DNA from: Frigoribacterium faeni
GTDB lineage: Bacteria; Actinomycetota; Actinomycetes; Actinomycetales; Microbacteriaceae
Assembly: GCF_011761235.1 (NCBI RefSeq)
Contig: NZ_JAAOYW010000001.1
Location: 806,781-870,780 of the forward strand
DNA: 64,000 bases
Reading direction: 5' to 3'
Within the stretch, counting starts at the first letter, position 1; the number at the start of each line of letters is the position of its first letter. Positions 1 through 8,383 of the stretch are shown here, piece after piece. Both the position numbers and the translations under genes were made by a program. The notes beneath the pieces were generated by a model. The model searched no databases. It had not been told where the DNA came from and was given only the letters and a program-made list of their open reading frames with translations.

Positions 1-653
1 ACGACGCCGACGATGACCTGGTCGACGATGTAGCGGATGCTGAAGACGGCGAGCACCATCGAGACGAGCACGCCGGCGACCATGGCGGAGGCGAGGCCCA
101 CGTACGCGGACCCGGTGGCGGAGGCGACGACCGCCGACACGAAGGCGCCGGCCAGCAGCTGCCCCTCGATGGCGACGTTGACGACGCCGACCCGCTCGCT
201 GATCACGCCGCCGAGGGCGCCGAAGATCAGCGGCGTGCTGAGGGCGAGGGCCCCGAGCAGGAGCCCGGGCACGGGGATCGTCGCGCCGGCGCTGGTCCAC
301 GCGAGGAACGCGACGAGGAACAGGACGCCGAAGACCGCGACCAGCCAGATCGGGACGGGACGGGCACGCCGGGCCAGCAGGACGGCGAGGACGGTGACGA
401 CCGCGAGGACGACCGTGAGCACCACGCCCGTCGCCGCCGAGGGCAGGACCGCGTCGGGCAGGGCGAAGAAGTCGGTCGCCGTGGCCAGGCGGAAGGTGCT
501 GGACCCCTCGCGCGGGTTCAGGACGAACAGCACGACCGCGATGACCGTGAAGACGGCGAACGCGATGGGCGCCTTGTAGCTGCGTCGGGCGACGTGGCCG
601 AGACCGGGGGTCGGCGCGACGGGCGCGACCGTGTCGGGGGTGAGGGTGCTCAC
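1..653 (-). CDS. Nucleoside-type ABC transporter permease (second permease, 3' end cut off by the window)
   Basis: Membrane permease of the BPD_transp_2 type that works with the permease, ATPase and BMP lipoprotein encoded upstream, most likely importing nucleosides. About 217 codons are visible and the C-terminus lies outside the window. Hydrophobic segments alternate through the visible part, and a family-typical stretch near residues 150-160 reads NVAIEGQLLAGAF. The start is GTG at 653, which shares the four bases GTGA with the stop of the upstream permease, so translation is probably coupled. This is the last visible gene of the operon. The general family is clear; the exact substrate is inferred from the BMP-type partner. 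Confidence 0.9.
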   Translation of the reverse strand, partial: MSTLTPDTVAPVAPTPGLGHVARRSYKAPIAFAVFTVIAVVLFVLNPREGSSTFRLATATDFFALPDAVLPSAATGVVLTVVLAVVTVLAVLLARRARPVPIWLVAVFGVLFLVAFLAWTSAGATIPVPGLLLGALALSTPLIFGALGGVISERVGVVNVAIEGQLLAGAFVSAVVASATGSAYVGLASAMVAGVLVSMVLAVFSIRYIVDQVIVGV

Positions 654-1927
654 TTGGTGACCACCGCCTCCTTCTTCGAGCCGCGGGGCACCCGGCGGGC
701 GCCCGGCGCGGGCAGACGGAAGATGCTGCGGACGAGCGGCGGGGCCGCCACGAACAGCACGATCAGGGACTGGACGACGAGGACGATGTCGATCGGCACG
801 CCGTTCGCCGCCTGCATGGAGTAGCCGCCGGCCTTGAGCGCCCCGAACAGGACGCCGGCGCCGAAGACGCCCCAGGGGCGGGAACGGCCGAGCAGGGCGA
901 CCGTGATGGCGTCGAAGCCGATGCCGGCGTCGATGCCCGAGGTGAAGCCGGTCGTCAGCGTGCCGAGCACCTGCGTCGAGCCGGCGACGCCGGCCAGGGC
1001 GCCCGAGATGAGCATCGCGTAGAGGTAGATGTTCTTGACGTTCATGCCGGCCGTGCGGGCCGCGTGCGGGTTCTCACCGACCGCGCGGAACCGGAAGCCG
1101 AGCGTCGAGCGGTTGATCAGCCACCAGACGACGGCGGTGATGGCGATGACGAGCAGGAAGCCCCAGTTGAGGTTGTAGCTCGGGCCGAACAGGTCGGGCA
1201 GGACGGCGCTGGGCAGCGTCGCCGGGGACTTCGGGTTCGGGCTGCCCGGCGCCTGCAGGAGGCCCGGCGTGCGCAGGGCGTACGAGATCAGGTAGAACGC
1301 GACGTAGTTGAGCATGATCGTGAGGATCACCTCGTGCGCGCCCGTCCGGGCCTTGAGCAGGCCGACGAGGCCGCCCCAGATCGCGCCGCCCGCGATGCCG
1401 GCCAGGAGGGCCAGCGGCAGGTGGACGGCGAGCGGCAGGTCGAACGAGAAGCCGACCCAGCCCGCGGCCCCGGCCGCGATGAGCATCTGGCCGCGCGCGC
1501 CGATGTTGAACAGGCCGACGCGGAATGCCAGGGCGACGCCGAGGCCGGCCGCGATGAGCGGGACCGCGTAGTTGAGCGTCTCGGTGAGGGGCCGGATGCC
1601 CGCCGCGAAGCCGTCGACGCGGAAGTTGTACACGGCGCCCTGGAACAGCGACGAGTACGAGCCGCCCACCGACGCCCAGAAGGCCTGGAAGAAGTCCGAG
1701 GGCCGCGAGAAGAAGTACCCCGTGGTCTGCTGCACGTCGGGGTCGGTGAAGCCGATCAGCAGCCCGGACACGACGAGCGCCAGCACGACGGCGAGCACCG
1801 AGATGGCCGCGTTGCCCGTCGTGATCTCGCGGAGCAGTCGCTGCCCGCGCGAGTCGGCCGTGTCGACCGGGCCGCCCGTCGGGGCCCCCTGGGGGGCCGG
1901 GGTGGTCGTGGTGGTCGCGTCGCTCAC
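650..1927 (-). CDS. Nucleoside-type ABC transporter permease (first permease)
   Basis: Integral membrane permease of 425 residues, BPD_transp_2 family, pairing with the next permease to form the translocation channel. A hydrophilic Thr/Pro/Gly-rich N-terminus of about 35 residues precedes the first membrane segment (about 38-62). A conserved stretch near residue 145 reads NIGARGQMLIAAGAAGW, as in permeases of BMP-dependent nucleoside importers. The length is normal for the longer permease of these systems. The GTG start at 1927 overlaps the ATPase stop by four bases (GTGA), and the stop overlaps the next start in the same way. Confidence 0.92.
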   Translation of the reverse strand: MSDATTTTTPAPQGAPTGGPVDTADSRGQRLLREITTGNAAISVLAVVLALVVSGLLIGFTDPDVQQTTGYFFSRPSDFFQAFWASVGGSYSSLFQGAVYNFRVDGFAAGIRPLTETLNYAVPLIAAGLGVALAFRVGLFNIGARGQMLIAAGAAGWVGFSFDLPLAVHLPLALLAGIAGGAIWGGLVGLLKARTGAHEVILTIMLNYVAFYLISYALRTPGLLQAPGSPNPKSPATLPSAVLPDLFGPSYNLNWGFLLVIAITAVVWWLINRSTLGFRFRAVGENPHAARTAGMNVKNIYLYAMLISGALAGVAGSTQVLGTLTTGFTSGIDAGIGFDAITVALLGRSRPWGVFGAGVLFGALKAGGYSMQAANGVPIDIVLVVQSLIVLFVAAPPLVRSIFRLPAPGARRVPRGSKKEAVVTK

Positions 1928-3444
1928 GCCGCGTGCTCCTTCGCCTGGGGTGCCTCGCCGGCCATCATGAGCCCGAGCACGTCGCGCGGGGTGTCGGCGG
2001 GGACGATGCCGATGATCGCGCCGCGGTACATCACGGCGATGCGGTCGGCGAGGGCGACGACCTCGTCGAGCTCGGTGGACACGACGATGACCGGCACGCC
2101 CGAGTCGCGGGTCGCGACGATGCGCTTGTGCACGAACTCGATCGAGCCGACGTCGATGCCCCGCGTGGGCTGGGCCGCGACGAAGAGGCGCAGGTCGCGG
2201 CTCAGCTCGCGGGCGAGCACGACCTTCTGCTGGTTGCCGCCCGAGAGGCGGCCCGCCGGGGTCGCGATGCCCTGGGTGCGGATGTCGAACTCGCGCACCT
2301 TCTCGACGGCGAAGGCCGCGAGCTCGGCGAGGCGGAGGGACCCGCGACGCACGAACGGTCCGGACTGCGACCGGTCGAGCATGAGGTTCTCGGCGACGGT
2401 GAACTCGCCGACCAGGCCGTCCTCGTTGCGGTCCTCGGGCACGAAGCCGACGCCCGCGTCGAGCACGCGTCGGACGCTGTGCCCCGTGATGTCGCGGCCG
2501 TCGAGCGAGACCCGGCCCTCGACCCGGGGCTGCAGGCCCAGGATCGCCTCGGTCAGCTCGGTCTGGCCGTTGCCCTGCACGCCGGCGATGGCGAGGACCT
2601 CGCCGCGGCGCACCTCGAACGACACGTCGTCCACGACGACCTGGCCGATCGGGTCGACGACGCGGAGCGACTCGACGACGAGGGCGGCCTCGCCGGGCTC
2701 GGCGGGCCCCTTCTGCACGGTGAGCTCGACGGCGCGGCCGACCATGAGCGAGGCGAGCTCGGCGTTGCTGGCGGTCGGCTCGGCCTCGCCGACGACCTTG
2801 CCGAGGCGGATGACGGTGATGCGCGAGGCGACCTCGCGGACCTCACGGAGCTTGTGGGTGATGAAGACGATGCCCGTGCCGGCGTCGCGGAGCTGGCGCA
2901 TGATGCCCATCAGCTCGTCCGTCTCCTGAGGGGTGAGCACGGCGGTGGGCTCGTCGAAGACGAGCACCTTCGCGTCGCGCGACAGGGCCTTGACGATCTC
3001 GACCCGCTGCTGCACGCCGACGGGCAGCTCTTCGACGACGGCGTCGGGGTCGATGTCGAAGCCGAAGCGGCGAGAGATCTCGCGCACCTTGGCCCGGGCG
3101 GCGGCCAGGTCGAGCCTGCCCCCGCCCCGCGTCTCTTCGTGGCCCAGCATGACGTTCTCGGCGACGGTGAAGACGGGCACGAGCATGAAGTGCTGGTGCA
3201 CCATGCCGATGCCGGCCGCCATGGCCTCGCCGGGGCCGGAGAACCGCTGGACGACGTCGTCCAGCAGGATCTCGCCCTCGTCGGCCTGGTACAGGCCGTA
3301 GAGCACGTTCATCAGGGTCGACTTGCCGGCCCCGTTCTCGCCGAGCAGGGCGTGGATCTCGCCGGGCTCGACGGTCAGGCTGATGTGGTCGTTGGCGGTC
3401 AGTGCGCCGAATCGCTTGGTGATGCCCTTGAGCTCGAGCTTCAT
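1924..3444 (-). CDS. ABC transporter ATP-binding protein with two nucleotide-binding domains (nucleoside importer)
   Basis: ATPase of 506 residues with two fused ABC domains, the arrangement of sugar and nucleoside importers (RbsA, YufO/NupA type). Domain 1 has a canonical Walker A (GENGAGKST, residues 35-43), a degenerate signature (LPVGVQQRVEIV) and Walker B ending FDEPTAVLTP. Domain 2 has the altered Walker A typical of this subfamily (GVQGNGQTEL, with Gln-Thr where Lys-Ser/Thr is expected) and a good signature (LSGGNQQKVVLAREL). One site is therefore probably catalytically weaker. The gene lies 118 bp downstream of the binding-protein gene, beyond a strong hairpin, and overlaps the first permease by four bases. 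Confidence 0.93.
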   Translation of the reverse strand: MKLELKGITKRFGALTANDHISLTVEPGEIHALLGENGAGKSTLMNVLYGLYQADEGEILLDDVVQRFSGPGEAMAAGIGMVHQHFMLVPVFTVAENVMLGHEETRGGGRLDLAAARAKVREISRRFGFDIDPDAVVEELPVGVQQRVEIVKALSRDAKVLVFDEPTAVLTPQETDELMGIMRQLRDAGTGIVFITHKLREVREVASRITVIRLGKVVGEAEPTASNAELASLMVGRAVELTVQKGPAEPGEAALVVESLRVVDPIGQVVVDDVSFEVRRGEVLAIAGVQGNGQTELTEAILGLQPRVEGRVSLDGRDITGHSVRRVLDAGVGFVPEDRNEDGLVGEFTVAENLMLDRSQSGPFVRRGSLRLAELAAFAVEKVREFDIRTQGIATPAGRLSGGNQQKVVLARELSRDLRLFVAAQPTRGIDVGSIEFVHKRIVATRDSGVPVIVVSTELDEVVALADRIAVMYRGAIIGIVPADTPRDVLGLMMAGEAPQAKEHAA

Positions 3445-3477
3445 CTCGTCAATCTACCTCGGTGTAGGCGTGGGGAA

Positions 3478-3516
3478 GGGCCCGGGACGGACGGTGGAGA
3501 CCGTCCGCCCGGGCCC
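3478..3516 (-). terminator. GC-rich hairpin between binding-protein and ATPase genes
   Basis: Near-perfect inverted repeat, left arm GGGCCCGGGACGGACGGT, right arm ACCGTCCGCCCGGGCCC, with a short loop. On the minus strand it follows the lipoprotein stop and precedes the ATPase start; no real U-tract follows. It probably acts as a partial terminator or mRNA-stabilising hairpin that keeps the binding protein in excess over the other subunits, as is common for importers. The structure is seen; the function is inferred. Confidence 0.7.
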
Positions 3517-3562
3517 TCGATCAGGCAATGCTAATCGATGCCTGAGGTGGTGCCGACAGGCG

Positions 3563-4651
3563 TCAGTTCGTCAGCGACGAGGGCGACTCGACGGGGATGG
3601 AGCCGTCGATGATGCCCGCCTTGATGGTGTCCAGCTCGTCGGACAGGCCGGCGTCGACCTTGTCCTCGTAGTCGTGGAACGGCGCGATGCCGACGCCGTC
3701 GTTCTCGAGCGTGCCGACGTAGGGCTCGTTGGAGAAGTCGCCCGAGGAGGCCTGCGTCGTGACGTCGTCCGTGGCCTGCTTGATGCCCTTGAGCACCGAG
3801 GTGAGGAAGAGGTCCTTGTTGTCGGCGTCGGTCTCGTAGGTGTCGGAGTCGGCACCGATGAGCACGATGTCGGAGTCGGCGTCGCGGATGGCCGCGGCGG
3901 CGCTCTGGTAGATCGGGCCGCCGACCGGCAGGATCACGTCGGCACCCTGGTCGATCAGGGTCTGCGCGCTCTGCTTGGCGACCGTGCCGGCCTCGAAGCC
4001 GCCGGTGAAGGTGCCGGTCTGCGACGCGACGTCCCAGCCGACGACCTTGACGTCGGCGCTCTTCTGCTCGTTGTAGTACTCGACGCCGTCGGCGAAGCCG
4101 TCCATGAAGATGGTGACGGTCGGGAACTGCTGGCCGCCGAAGGTGCCGACGGTGCCGGTCTTCGAGTAGCTGGCGGCCGCGTAGCCGGCGAGGAACGCCG
4201 CCTCGGACGTGTTGAAGGTGATCGGCTTGACGTTGTCCGCCGTGATCGACGCGTCGTCGATGGTCGCGTAGTCGATCTCGGGGTTCGACTCGGCCGCGGC
4301 CTTGGTCGCGTCGGCGAGCGCGAAGCCCACGGTCACGATCAGGTTGCAGCCCTGGCCGGCGAGGTTCGACAGGTTGGCGTCGTAGACCGTCTCGTCGGCC
4401 GACTCGACCGTCTTGGCCTCGGCGCCCTCGGCCTCGGCGGCCTCGGTGAGGCCCTCGTAGCCGAGCTGGTTGAACGACTTGTCGTCGAAGCCGCCCGCGT
4501 CCGAGACCATGCAGGGCACGAAGTCGCTGCCGCCGGAGCCGCCGGCCGCGTCGCCGTCGCTCTCGGGGGCCGAGGCACAGCCGGCCAGGATGGCGACGCT
4601 GCTCGCCAGGGCGAGGCCGCTGAAGACGGCCTTCCGCGCAGTTGTAGTCAA
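3563..4651 (-). CDS. BMP family substrate-binding lipoprotein (nucleoside importer)
   Basis: Extracytoplasmic binding protein anchored as a lipoprotein. From the TTG at 4651 the product starts with TTTARK, a hydrophobic signal and a lipobox ending LAGC, then an Asp/Gly/Ser linker. The mature part contains VPCMVSDAGGFDDKSFNQ, the typical opening of the BMP/PnrA (Med) fold, whose Asp binds the nucleoside base region in characterised relatives. I chose TTG 4651 because GGAGGA sits just upstream at good spacing; an in-frame ATG at 4678 would add nine hydrophilic residues before the signal. It is the first gene of the importer operon, behind a palindrome-rich promoter region. Confidence 0.93.
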   Translation of the reverse strand: MTTTARKAVFSGLALASSVAILAGCASAPESDGDAAGGSGGSDFVPCMVSDAGGFDDKSFNQLGYEGLTEAAEAEGAEAKTVESADETVYDANLSNLAGQGCNLIVTVGFALADATKAAAESNPEIDYATIDDASITADNVKPITFNTSEAAFLAGYAAASYSKTGTVGTFGGQQFPTVTIFMDGFADGVEYYNEQKSADVKVVGWDVASQTGTFTGGFEAGTVAKQSAQTLIDQGADVILPVGGPIYQSAAAAIRDADSDIVLIGADSDTYETDADNKDLFLTSVLKGIKQATDDVTTQASSGDFSNEPYVGTLENDGVGIAPFHDYEDKVDAGLSDELDTIKAGIIDGSIPVESPSSLTN

Positions 4652-4668
4652 GATGTCCTCCAAGGTGC

Positions 4669-4731
4669 TGCCCGACACGAGACGTCGGGCACGTCTGGCT
4701 GTGATGTTACCTACTGTGTCGGGCGCCCGAC
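4669..4731 (-). promoter_or_regulatory. Palindrome-rich promoter/leader of the nucleoside importer operon
   Basis: Two dyads built from the same word GTCGGGC lie upstream of the lipoprotein gene: TGCCCGAC - 7 nt - GTCGGGCA (4669-4691) and the perfect palindrome GTCGGGCGCCCGAC (4718-4731). Between them, read on the minus strand, is GTAGGTAACATC, which offers a TAACAT-type -10 box. The arrangement looks like operator sites flanking a promoter. The repeats are seen; a repressor is inferred. Confidence 0.5.
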
Positions 4732-4805
4732 GACGAGCAGGTGTACCGCCGCAGAGGCGTTACACGAACGGGACCGACCCGAAACCGAGCCGTAACACCG
4801 TCGGG

Positions 4806-5924
4806 TCAGAGGACGTCGCTGCGGCCGCTCAGCTTCAGCGCGTCGACGACGCTCTTGACCCGCTGGGCGTTCGCCGTCGTCGTGACGAGCAGGGCGTCGG
4901 GGGTGTCGACGACGATGATGTCGTTGACGCCGATCAGCGAGATGAGCCGGCCGCTGTGGCCGACCACGATGCCGCTCGACGCGTCGGCCAGCACCCGGGC
5001 GTTCTCGCCGAGGATGGCGAGGTCGCTCTTGCGGCCGCCGGCGTGCAGCTTGGCGATCGAGGCGAAGTCGCCCACGTCGTCCCAGTCGAAGTCGCCCGGC
5101 ACGACGGCGAGGCGGCCCGCCGCGGCGGCGGGCTCGGCCACGGTGTAGTCGATCGCGATCTTCTCGAGGCCCGGCCACACGGCGTCGACGACGGCGCCGC
5201 GACGGCTGGTGTCCCACGCCTCGGCGAGCTCTTCGATGCCGGCGAGCAGCTCGGGTCGCGTCTCGCCCAGCTGCTCGAGGAGGCGGTCGGCACGCGAGAT
5301 GAACATGCCCCCGTTCCAGAGGTGGTCGCCCCCGGCGACGTAGCCCTCGGCGGTCGCCAGGTCGGGCTTCTCGACGAACGCCTCGACCCGGCGCGCGCTG
5401 GGCGCGCCCGCCACGTCGAGGCCCTCGCCGACGTGGATGTAGCCGAACCCGATCGCGGGCTCGGTCGGGGTGATGCCGATGGTCGCGATCCAGCCGGCGT
5501 CCGCGAGCGCGATCGCCTCCTTGACCGCCCGGCCGAAGCCCCGCACGTCGGCGATGACGTGGTCGGCGGCGAACGAGCCGACGATGACGTCCGGCTCGCG
5601 GCGGCGGAGGATCGCCGCGGCAAGACCGATGGCGGCGGTCGAGTCCTTGGGCTCGCTCTCGAGCACGACGTTGTGGTCGGCGAGGGCGGGCAGCTGCGAC
5701 TCGACGGCGGCCCGGTGCGAGCGACCCGTGACGACCATGATGCGCTGCTCCCCCGCGAGGGGCGCGAGGCGGTCCCAGGTGCCGCGCAGCAGGGTCGACC
5801 CGCTGCCGGTGAGGTCGTGCAGGAACTTGGGCGCGTCCGCACGGCTCAGGGGCCAGAGGCGAGAGCCGATGCCGCCCGCGGGGATGATGCTGTAGAAGCG
5901 GTCGAGGCCGTCCGTGCTGGTCAT
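4806..5924 (-). CDS. manC: Mannose-1-phosphate guanylyltransferase
   Basis: Cytoplasmic nucleotidyltransferase making GDP-mannose from mannose-1-phosphate and GTP. From ATG 5924 the protein has 372 residues. The nucleotide-binding signature IIPAGGIGSRLWPLSR is at about residues 12-27, followed by a Lys in APKF; VEKPDLATAEGY and NGGMFISR are further family motifs, and the C-terminal half has the VGDFASIAKL region. There is no C-terminal cupin isomerase domain, so this is the short monofunctional form. The start is favoured over an upstream GTG because a TAGGGT box lies seven bases before it, suggesting a leaderless mRNA. It is divergent from a likely GDP-mannose-using glycosyltransferase, which supports the assignment. 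Confidence 0.9.
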   Translation of the reverse strand: MTSTDGLDRFYSIIPAGGIGSRLWPLSRADAPKFLHDLTGSGSTLLRGTWDRLAPLAGEQRIMVVTGRSHRAAVESQLPALADHNVVLESEPKDSTAAIGLAAAILRRREPDVIVGSFAADHVIADVRGFGRAVKEAIALADAGWIATIGITPTEPAIGFGYIHVGEGLDVAGAPSARRVEAFVEKPDLATAEGYVAGGDHLWNGGMFISRADRLLEQLGETRPELLAGIEELAEAWDTSRRGAVVDAVWPGLEKIAIDYTVAEPAAAAGRLAVVPGDFDWDDVGDFASIAKLHAGGRKSDLAILGENARVLADASSGIVVGHSGRLISLIGVNDIIVVDTPDALLVTTTANAQRVKSVVDALKLSGRSDVL

Positions 5925-5931
5925 GACCGCC

Positions 5932-5937
5932 ACCCTA
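5932..5937 (-). promoter_or_regulatory. Probable -10 box of a leaderless manC transcript
   Basis: On the minus strand TAGGGT is followed by seven bases and then the ATG of manC. This spacing places the transcription start at or next to the A of ATG. Confidence 0.45.
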
Positions 5938-6082
5938 CCGAGCGGACCCGTGGCGGCCGGGACGACCGGCCCCTGCTCCCCCACCGGCCGTTCACCCGCC
6001 CGCCACCGCGGCGCCACGACGCCGGCTCCGACCGGACACGCCCTCCCGGCAGCCTGGGACGACGCCGAGTCGAGGAGTGCCC

Positions 6083-7258
6083 ATGCGGGTCGCCATCGTG
6101 ACCGAGAGTTTCCTGCCCACCGTCAACGGCGTCACGACGAGCGTGCTGCGGGTGCTCGACCACCTGGCGCGCCGCGGCCACGAGGCCCTCGTGATCGCGC
6201 CGGCGGGGCGCGGGCACGACGAGTACGCCGGAGCGCGCGTGCACCGCGTCCCCTCCGTGGCGTACCGGCAGTTCCCCGTGGGCCTGCCCGGGCCCCAGGT
6301 CGCCGGCGCCCTCGCGGCGTTCGCCCCGGACGTCGTGCACGTGGCCTCGCCGTTCCTGCTCGGGGCGCAGGCGATCTCGGCCGCCGCCCGGCTCGGGCTG
6401 CCGAGCGTCGCCGTGTTCCAGACCGACGTCGCCCGCTACGCCGCCGCGAGCGGCCTCGGCCCGGTCACCGAGGCCGTCGCCTGGAAGCTCGTCCGACGCA
6501 TCCACGAGCAGGCGACCGTCACCCTGGTGCCCTCCACCGCCTCCCTGCGCGACCTCGAGCGCGCCGGGGTGCGGCGCCTGGCGACGTGGGGCCGCGGCGT
6601 CGACGCGCAGCGGTACCACCCGAACCGCCGCCCCGGCGAGGGCGCGGCCCGCGTGCGCGCCCTCGCCGGGGCGGGGCCCGACGACGTGCTGGTCGGCTAC
6701 GTCGGCCGTCTCGCGGCGGAGAAGCAGGTCGAGCGCCTCGCCGCCCTGCGTCGTGCCGACGGCGTGCGCCTGCTGGTCGTCGGCGGCGGCCCGTCGCTGC
6801 CGTCCCTGCGCCGACGGCTGCGGCACCTCGACCCCGTCTTCACCGGGCCCCTGCACGGCGACGAGCTCGCCGACGCCTACGCCGCGCTCGACGTCTTCGT
6901 GCACACCGGCACGACCGAGACGTTCGGCCAGACCGTGCAGGAGGCGCACGCGGCCGGGGTGCCGGTGGTCGCGCCGGCCGCGGGCGGGCCCCTCGACCTC
7001 GTGCGGCACGGGGTCGACGGGTTCCTGTTCGACCCGCGGCACGACCACTCGCTCCGACGGTCGGTCGGCGCGCTCGTCGGCGACGCCGCCCTGCGCGCCC
7101 GGTTCGGCGAGGCCGGCCGACGGGCCGTCGTCGGGCGCACCTGGGAGACCGTGGGCGACGCGCTGCTCGACCACTACGCCGACGCCCGTCGGGCAGTGCT
7201 CGGAGGGGCGCCGGCGACGCGCACGCGGACGCCGGGGCTTCTCTCGACATCGAAGTAG
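6083..7258 (+). CDS. GT4-family glycosyltransferase, probably GDP-mannose-dependent mannosyltransferase
   Basis: Retaining GT-B glycosyltransferase of 391 residues resembling actinobacterial MgtA/PimB-type alpha-mannosyltransferases that act on lipid or phosphatidylinositol acceptors at the inner membrane face. The N-terminus has the acceptor-side signature TESFLPTVNGVTTSVLRVL. GYVGRLAAEKQVERL begins the donor domain, and ETFGQTVQEAHAAGVPVVAP carries the EX7E motif of GT4 enzymes. ATG 6083 is preferred over GTG 6077 because GAGGAG lies five bases upstream of the ATG. The divergent neighbour makes GDP-mannose. Acceptor specificity cannot be read from the sequence. Confidence 0.85.
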   Translation: MRVAIVTESFLPTVNGVTTSVLRVLDHLARRGHEALVIAPAGRGHDEYAGARVHRVPSVAYRQFPVGLPGPQVAGALAAFAPDVVHVASPFLLGAQAISAAARLGLPSVAVFQTDVARYAAASGLGPVTEAVAWKLVRRIHEQATVTLVPSTASLRDLERAGVRRLATWGRGVDAQRYHPNRRPGEGAARVRALAGAGPDDVLVGYVGRLAAEKQVERLAALRRADGVRLLVVGGGPSLPSLRRRLRHLDPVFTGPLHGDELADAYAALDVFVHTGTTETFGQTVQEAHAAGVPVVAPAAGGPLDLVRHGVDGFLFDPRHDHSLRRSVGALVGDAALRARFGEAGRRAVVGRTWETVGDALLDHYADARRAVLGGAPATRTRTPGLLSTSK

Positions 7259-7268
7259 ATCGACCGTT

Positions 7269-7314
7269 CTTAGGCGGGCCTAAGCGGCGGGAGCGACGAC
7301 CCCGCTCGTATGCT
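7269..7314 (+). promoter_or_regulatory. sdh operon promoter with operator-like dyad
   Basis: The perfect dyad CTTAGGC-GG-GCCTAAG (7269-7284) has a loop too short to be a hairpin and resembles a dimeric repressor site. About 25 bases further is TATGCT (7309-7314), a good -10 box. This predicts a 5' leader of roughly 80 nt before sdhC. The dyad would sit just upstream of the -35 position. Regulation is inferred. Confidence 0.5.
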
Positions 7315-7400
7315 GGGACAGTTCTATGAACGCACACGGCGGACGCGGCTGTCCCCACCCGGATCGCAGCCGACCGCCTCGTCCGCGAGGAGGGCCGCTC

Positions 7401-7859
7401 ATGGCCGAGCAGTCGACGGGAACACTGGCGACACCGACGGGCGGGTCGCGCGGCACGTCGCCCCGGGTGCCCGAGCCCCGCAAGGGCCAGCGCTTCGCCG
7501 GCACGCTCTACCGCGGCCGTGAGGGCATGTGGTCGTGGGTCCTCCACCGCATCACCGGCGTGAGCATCTACTTCTTCCTGCTCGTGCACATCCTCGACAC
7601 CGCGCTCGTGCGCATCAGCCCCGAGGCCTACGACGCCGTCATCGGCACGTACAAGAACCCCGTGATGGGCCTGGGCGAGACCGGCCTGGTGGCCGCCATC
7701 CTGTTCCACGCGCTGAACGGCCTGCGCATCATCCTCATCGACTTCTGGGCCCCCGCCACGAAGCACCAGCGCCTCCTCTTCTGGATCGTGATCGGCGTCG
7801 CGGTCGTCCTCTTCGCCGGCTTCGCCCCCCGCCACCTGATGAACGTCTTCTCGGAGTAA
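7401..7859 (+). CDS. sdhC: Succinate dehydrogenase cytochrome b556 subunit
   Basis: Membrane anchor subunit of complex II that helps bind haem b and quinone. It has 152 residues and three membrane segments. The motif SWVLHRITGVSIYFF contains the His-Arg-x-Thr-Gly signature of the SdhC family, and HALNGLRI in the second half carries a candidate haem-ligand His. I chose ATG 7401 because GAGGAGGG lies six bases upstream; an in-frame upstream ATG (7326) adds 25 non-conserved residues. It is the first gene of sdhCDAB and ends 4 bp before sdhD. Confidence 0.93.
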   Translation: MAEQSTGTLATPTGGSRGTSPRVPEPRKGQRFAGTLYRGREGMWSWVLHRITGVSIYFFLLVHILDTALVRISPEAYDAVIGTYKNPVMGLGETGLVAAILFHALNGLRIILIDFWAPATKHQRLLFWIVIGVAVVLFAGFAPRHLMNVFSE

Positions 7860-7863
7860 CGCG

Positions 7864-8310
7864 ATGACCACTGAGACCGTCGAGGCCCCGCGCAGCGCGC
7901 GCACCGCCCGCCGCAGCACCAACTGGGAGAAGTGGGGCTGGATCTACATGCGCGTCAGCGGCGCCGTGCTGGTGGTGCTGGTCTTCGGCCACCTGTTCGT
8001 CAACCTCCTCGCCGGCGAGGGCGGGGTCAAGGCGATCGACTGGGGCTTCGTCGCCGGCAAGTGGGCGAACCCGTTCTGGCAGGTCTACGACACGCTGCTG
8101 CTCTGGCTCGCGCTGATCCACGGGTCGAACGGCATGCGCACGATCGTCAACGACTACGTCGGCCGCCCCGCGGTGCGCCGCGTGCTGCTCGGCACGCTCG
8201 TCGTCTCTGCCGCGGTCCTGCTCCTCCTCGGCACGCTCGTCGTGTGGACGTTCGACCCGTGCCCGGCCAACGCGCCGGCCGACATGCTGCCGTCCATCTG
8301 CTCGGCCTGA
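7864..8310 (+). CDS. sdhD: Succinate dehydrogenase membrane anchor subunit
   Basis: Second membrane anchor of complex II, 148 residues. After a basic N-terminus ([12 protein letters not shown]) there are three hydrophobic segments. The motif [15 protein letters not shown] in the second half is conserved in actinobacterial SdhD and contains a probable haem-ligand His. It starts four bases after the sdhC stop and is followed by a 73 bp gap to sdhA. Confidence 0.92.
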   Translation: MTTETVEAPRSARTARRSTNWEKWGWIYMRVSGAVLVVLVFGHLFVNLLAGEGGVKAIDWGFVAGKWANPFWQVYDTLLLWLALIHGSNGMRTIVNDYVGRPAVRRVLLGTLVVSAAVLLLLGTLVVWTFDPCPANAPADMLPSICSA

Positions 8311-8383
8311 CCGCGCCGGGCGTGACGACCACCGCCTCCTCGACCCGTTCCGCCGCCCGCACCACCGTCCCACTGAGAGAACC

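Noticed and set aside
1933-3534. Long plus-strand open frame opposite the importer ATPase
   Set aside because: It is antisense to a gene with complete ABC motifs. Its translation is Asp/Val/Leu/His-rich without any domain, a usual result of GC-rich third positions. The same applies to other long antisense frames, for example 8147-10138, 19788-20333 and 24753-26903.
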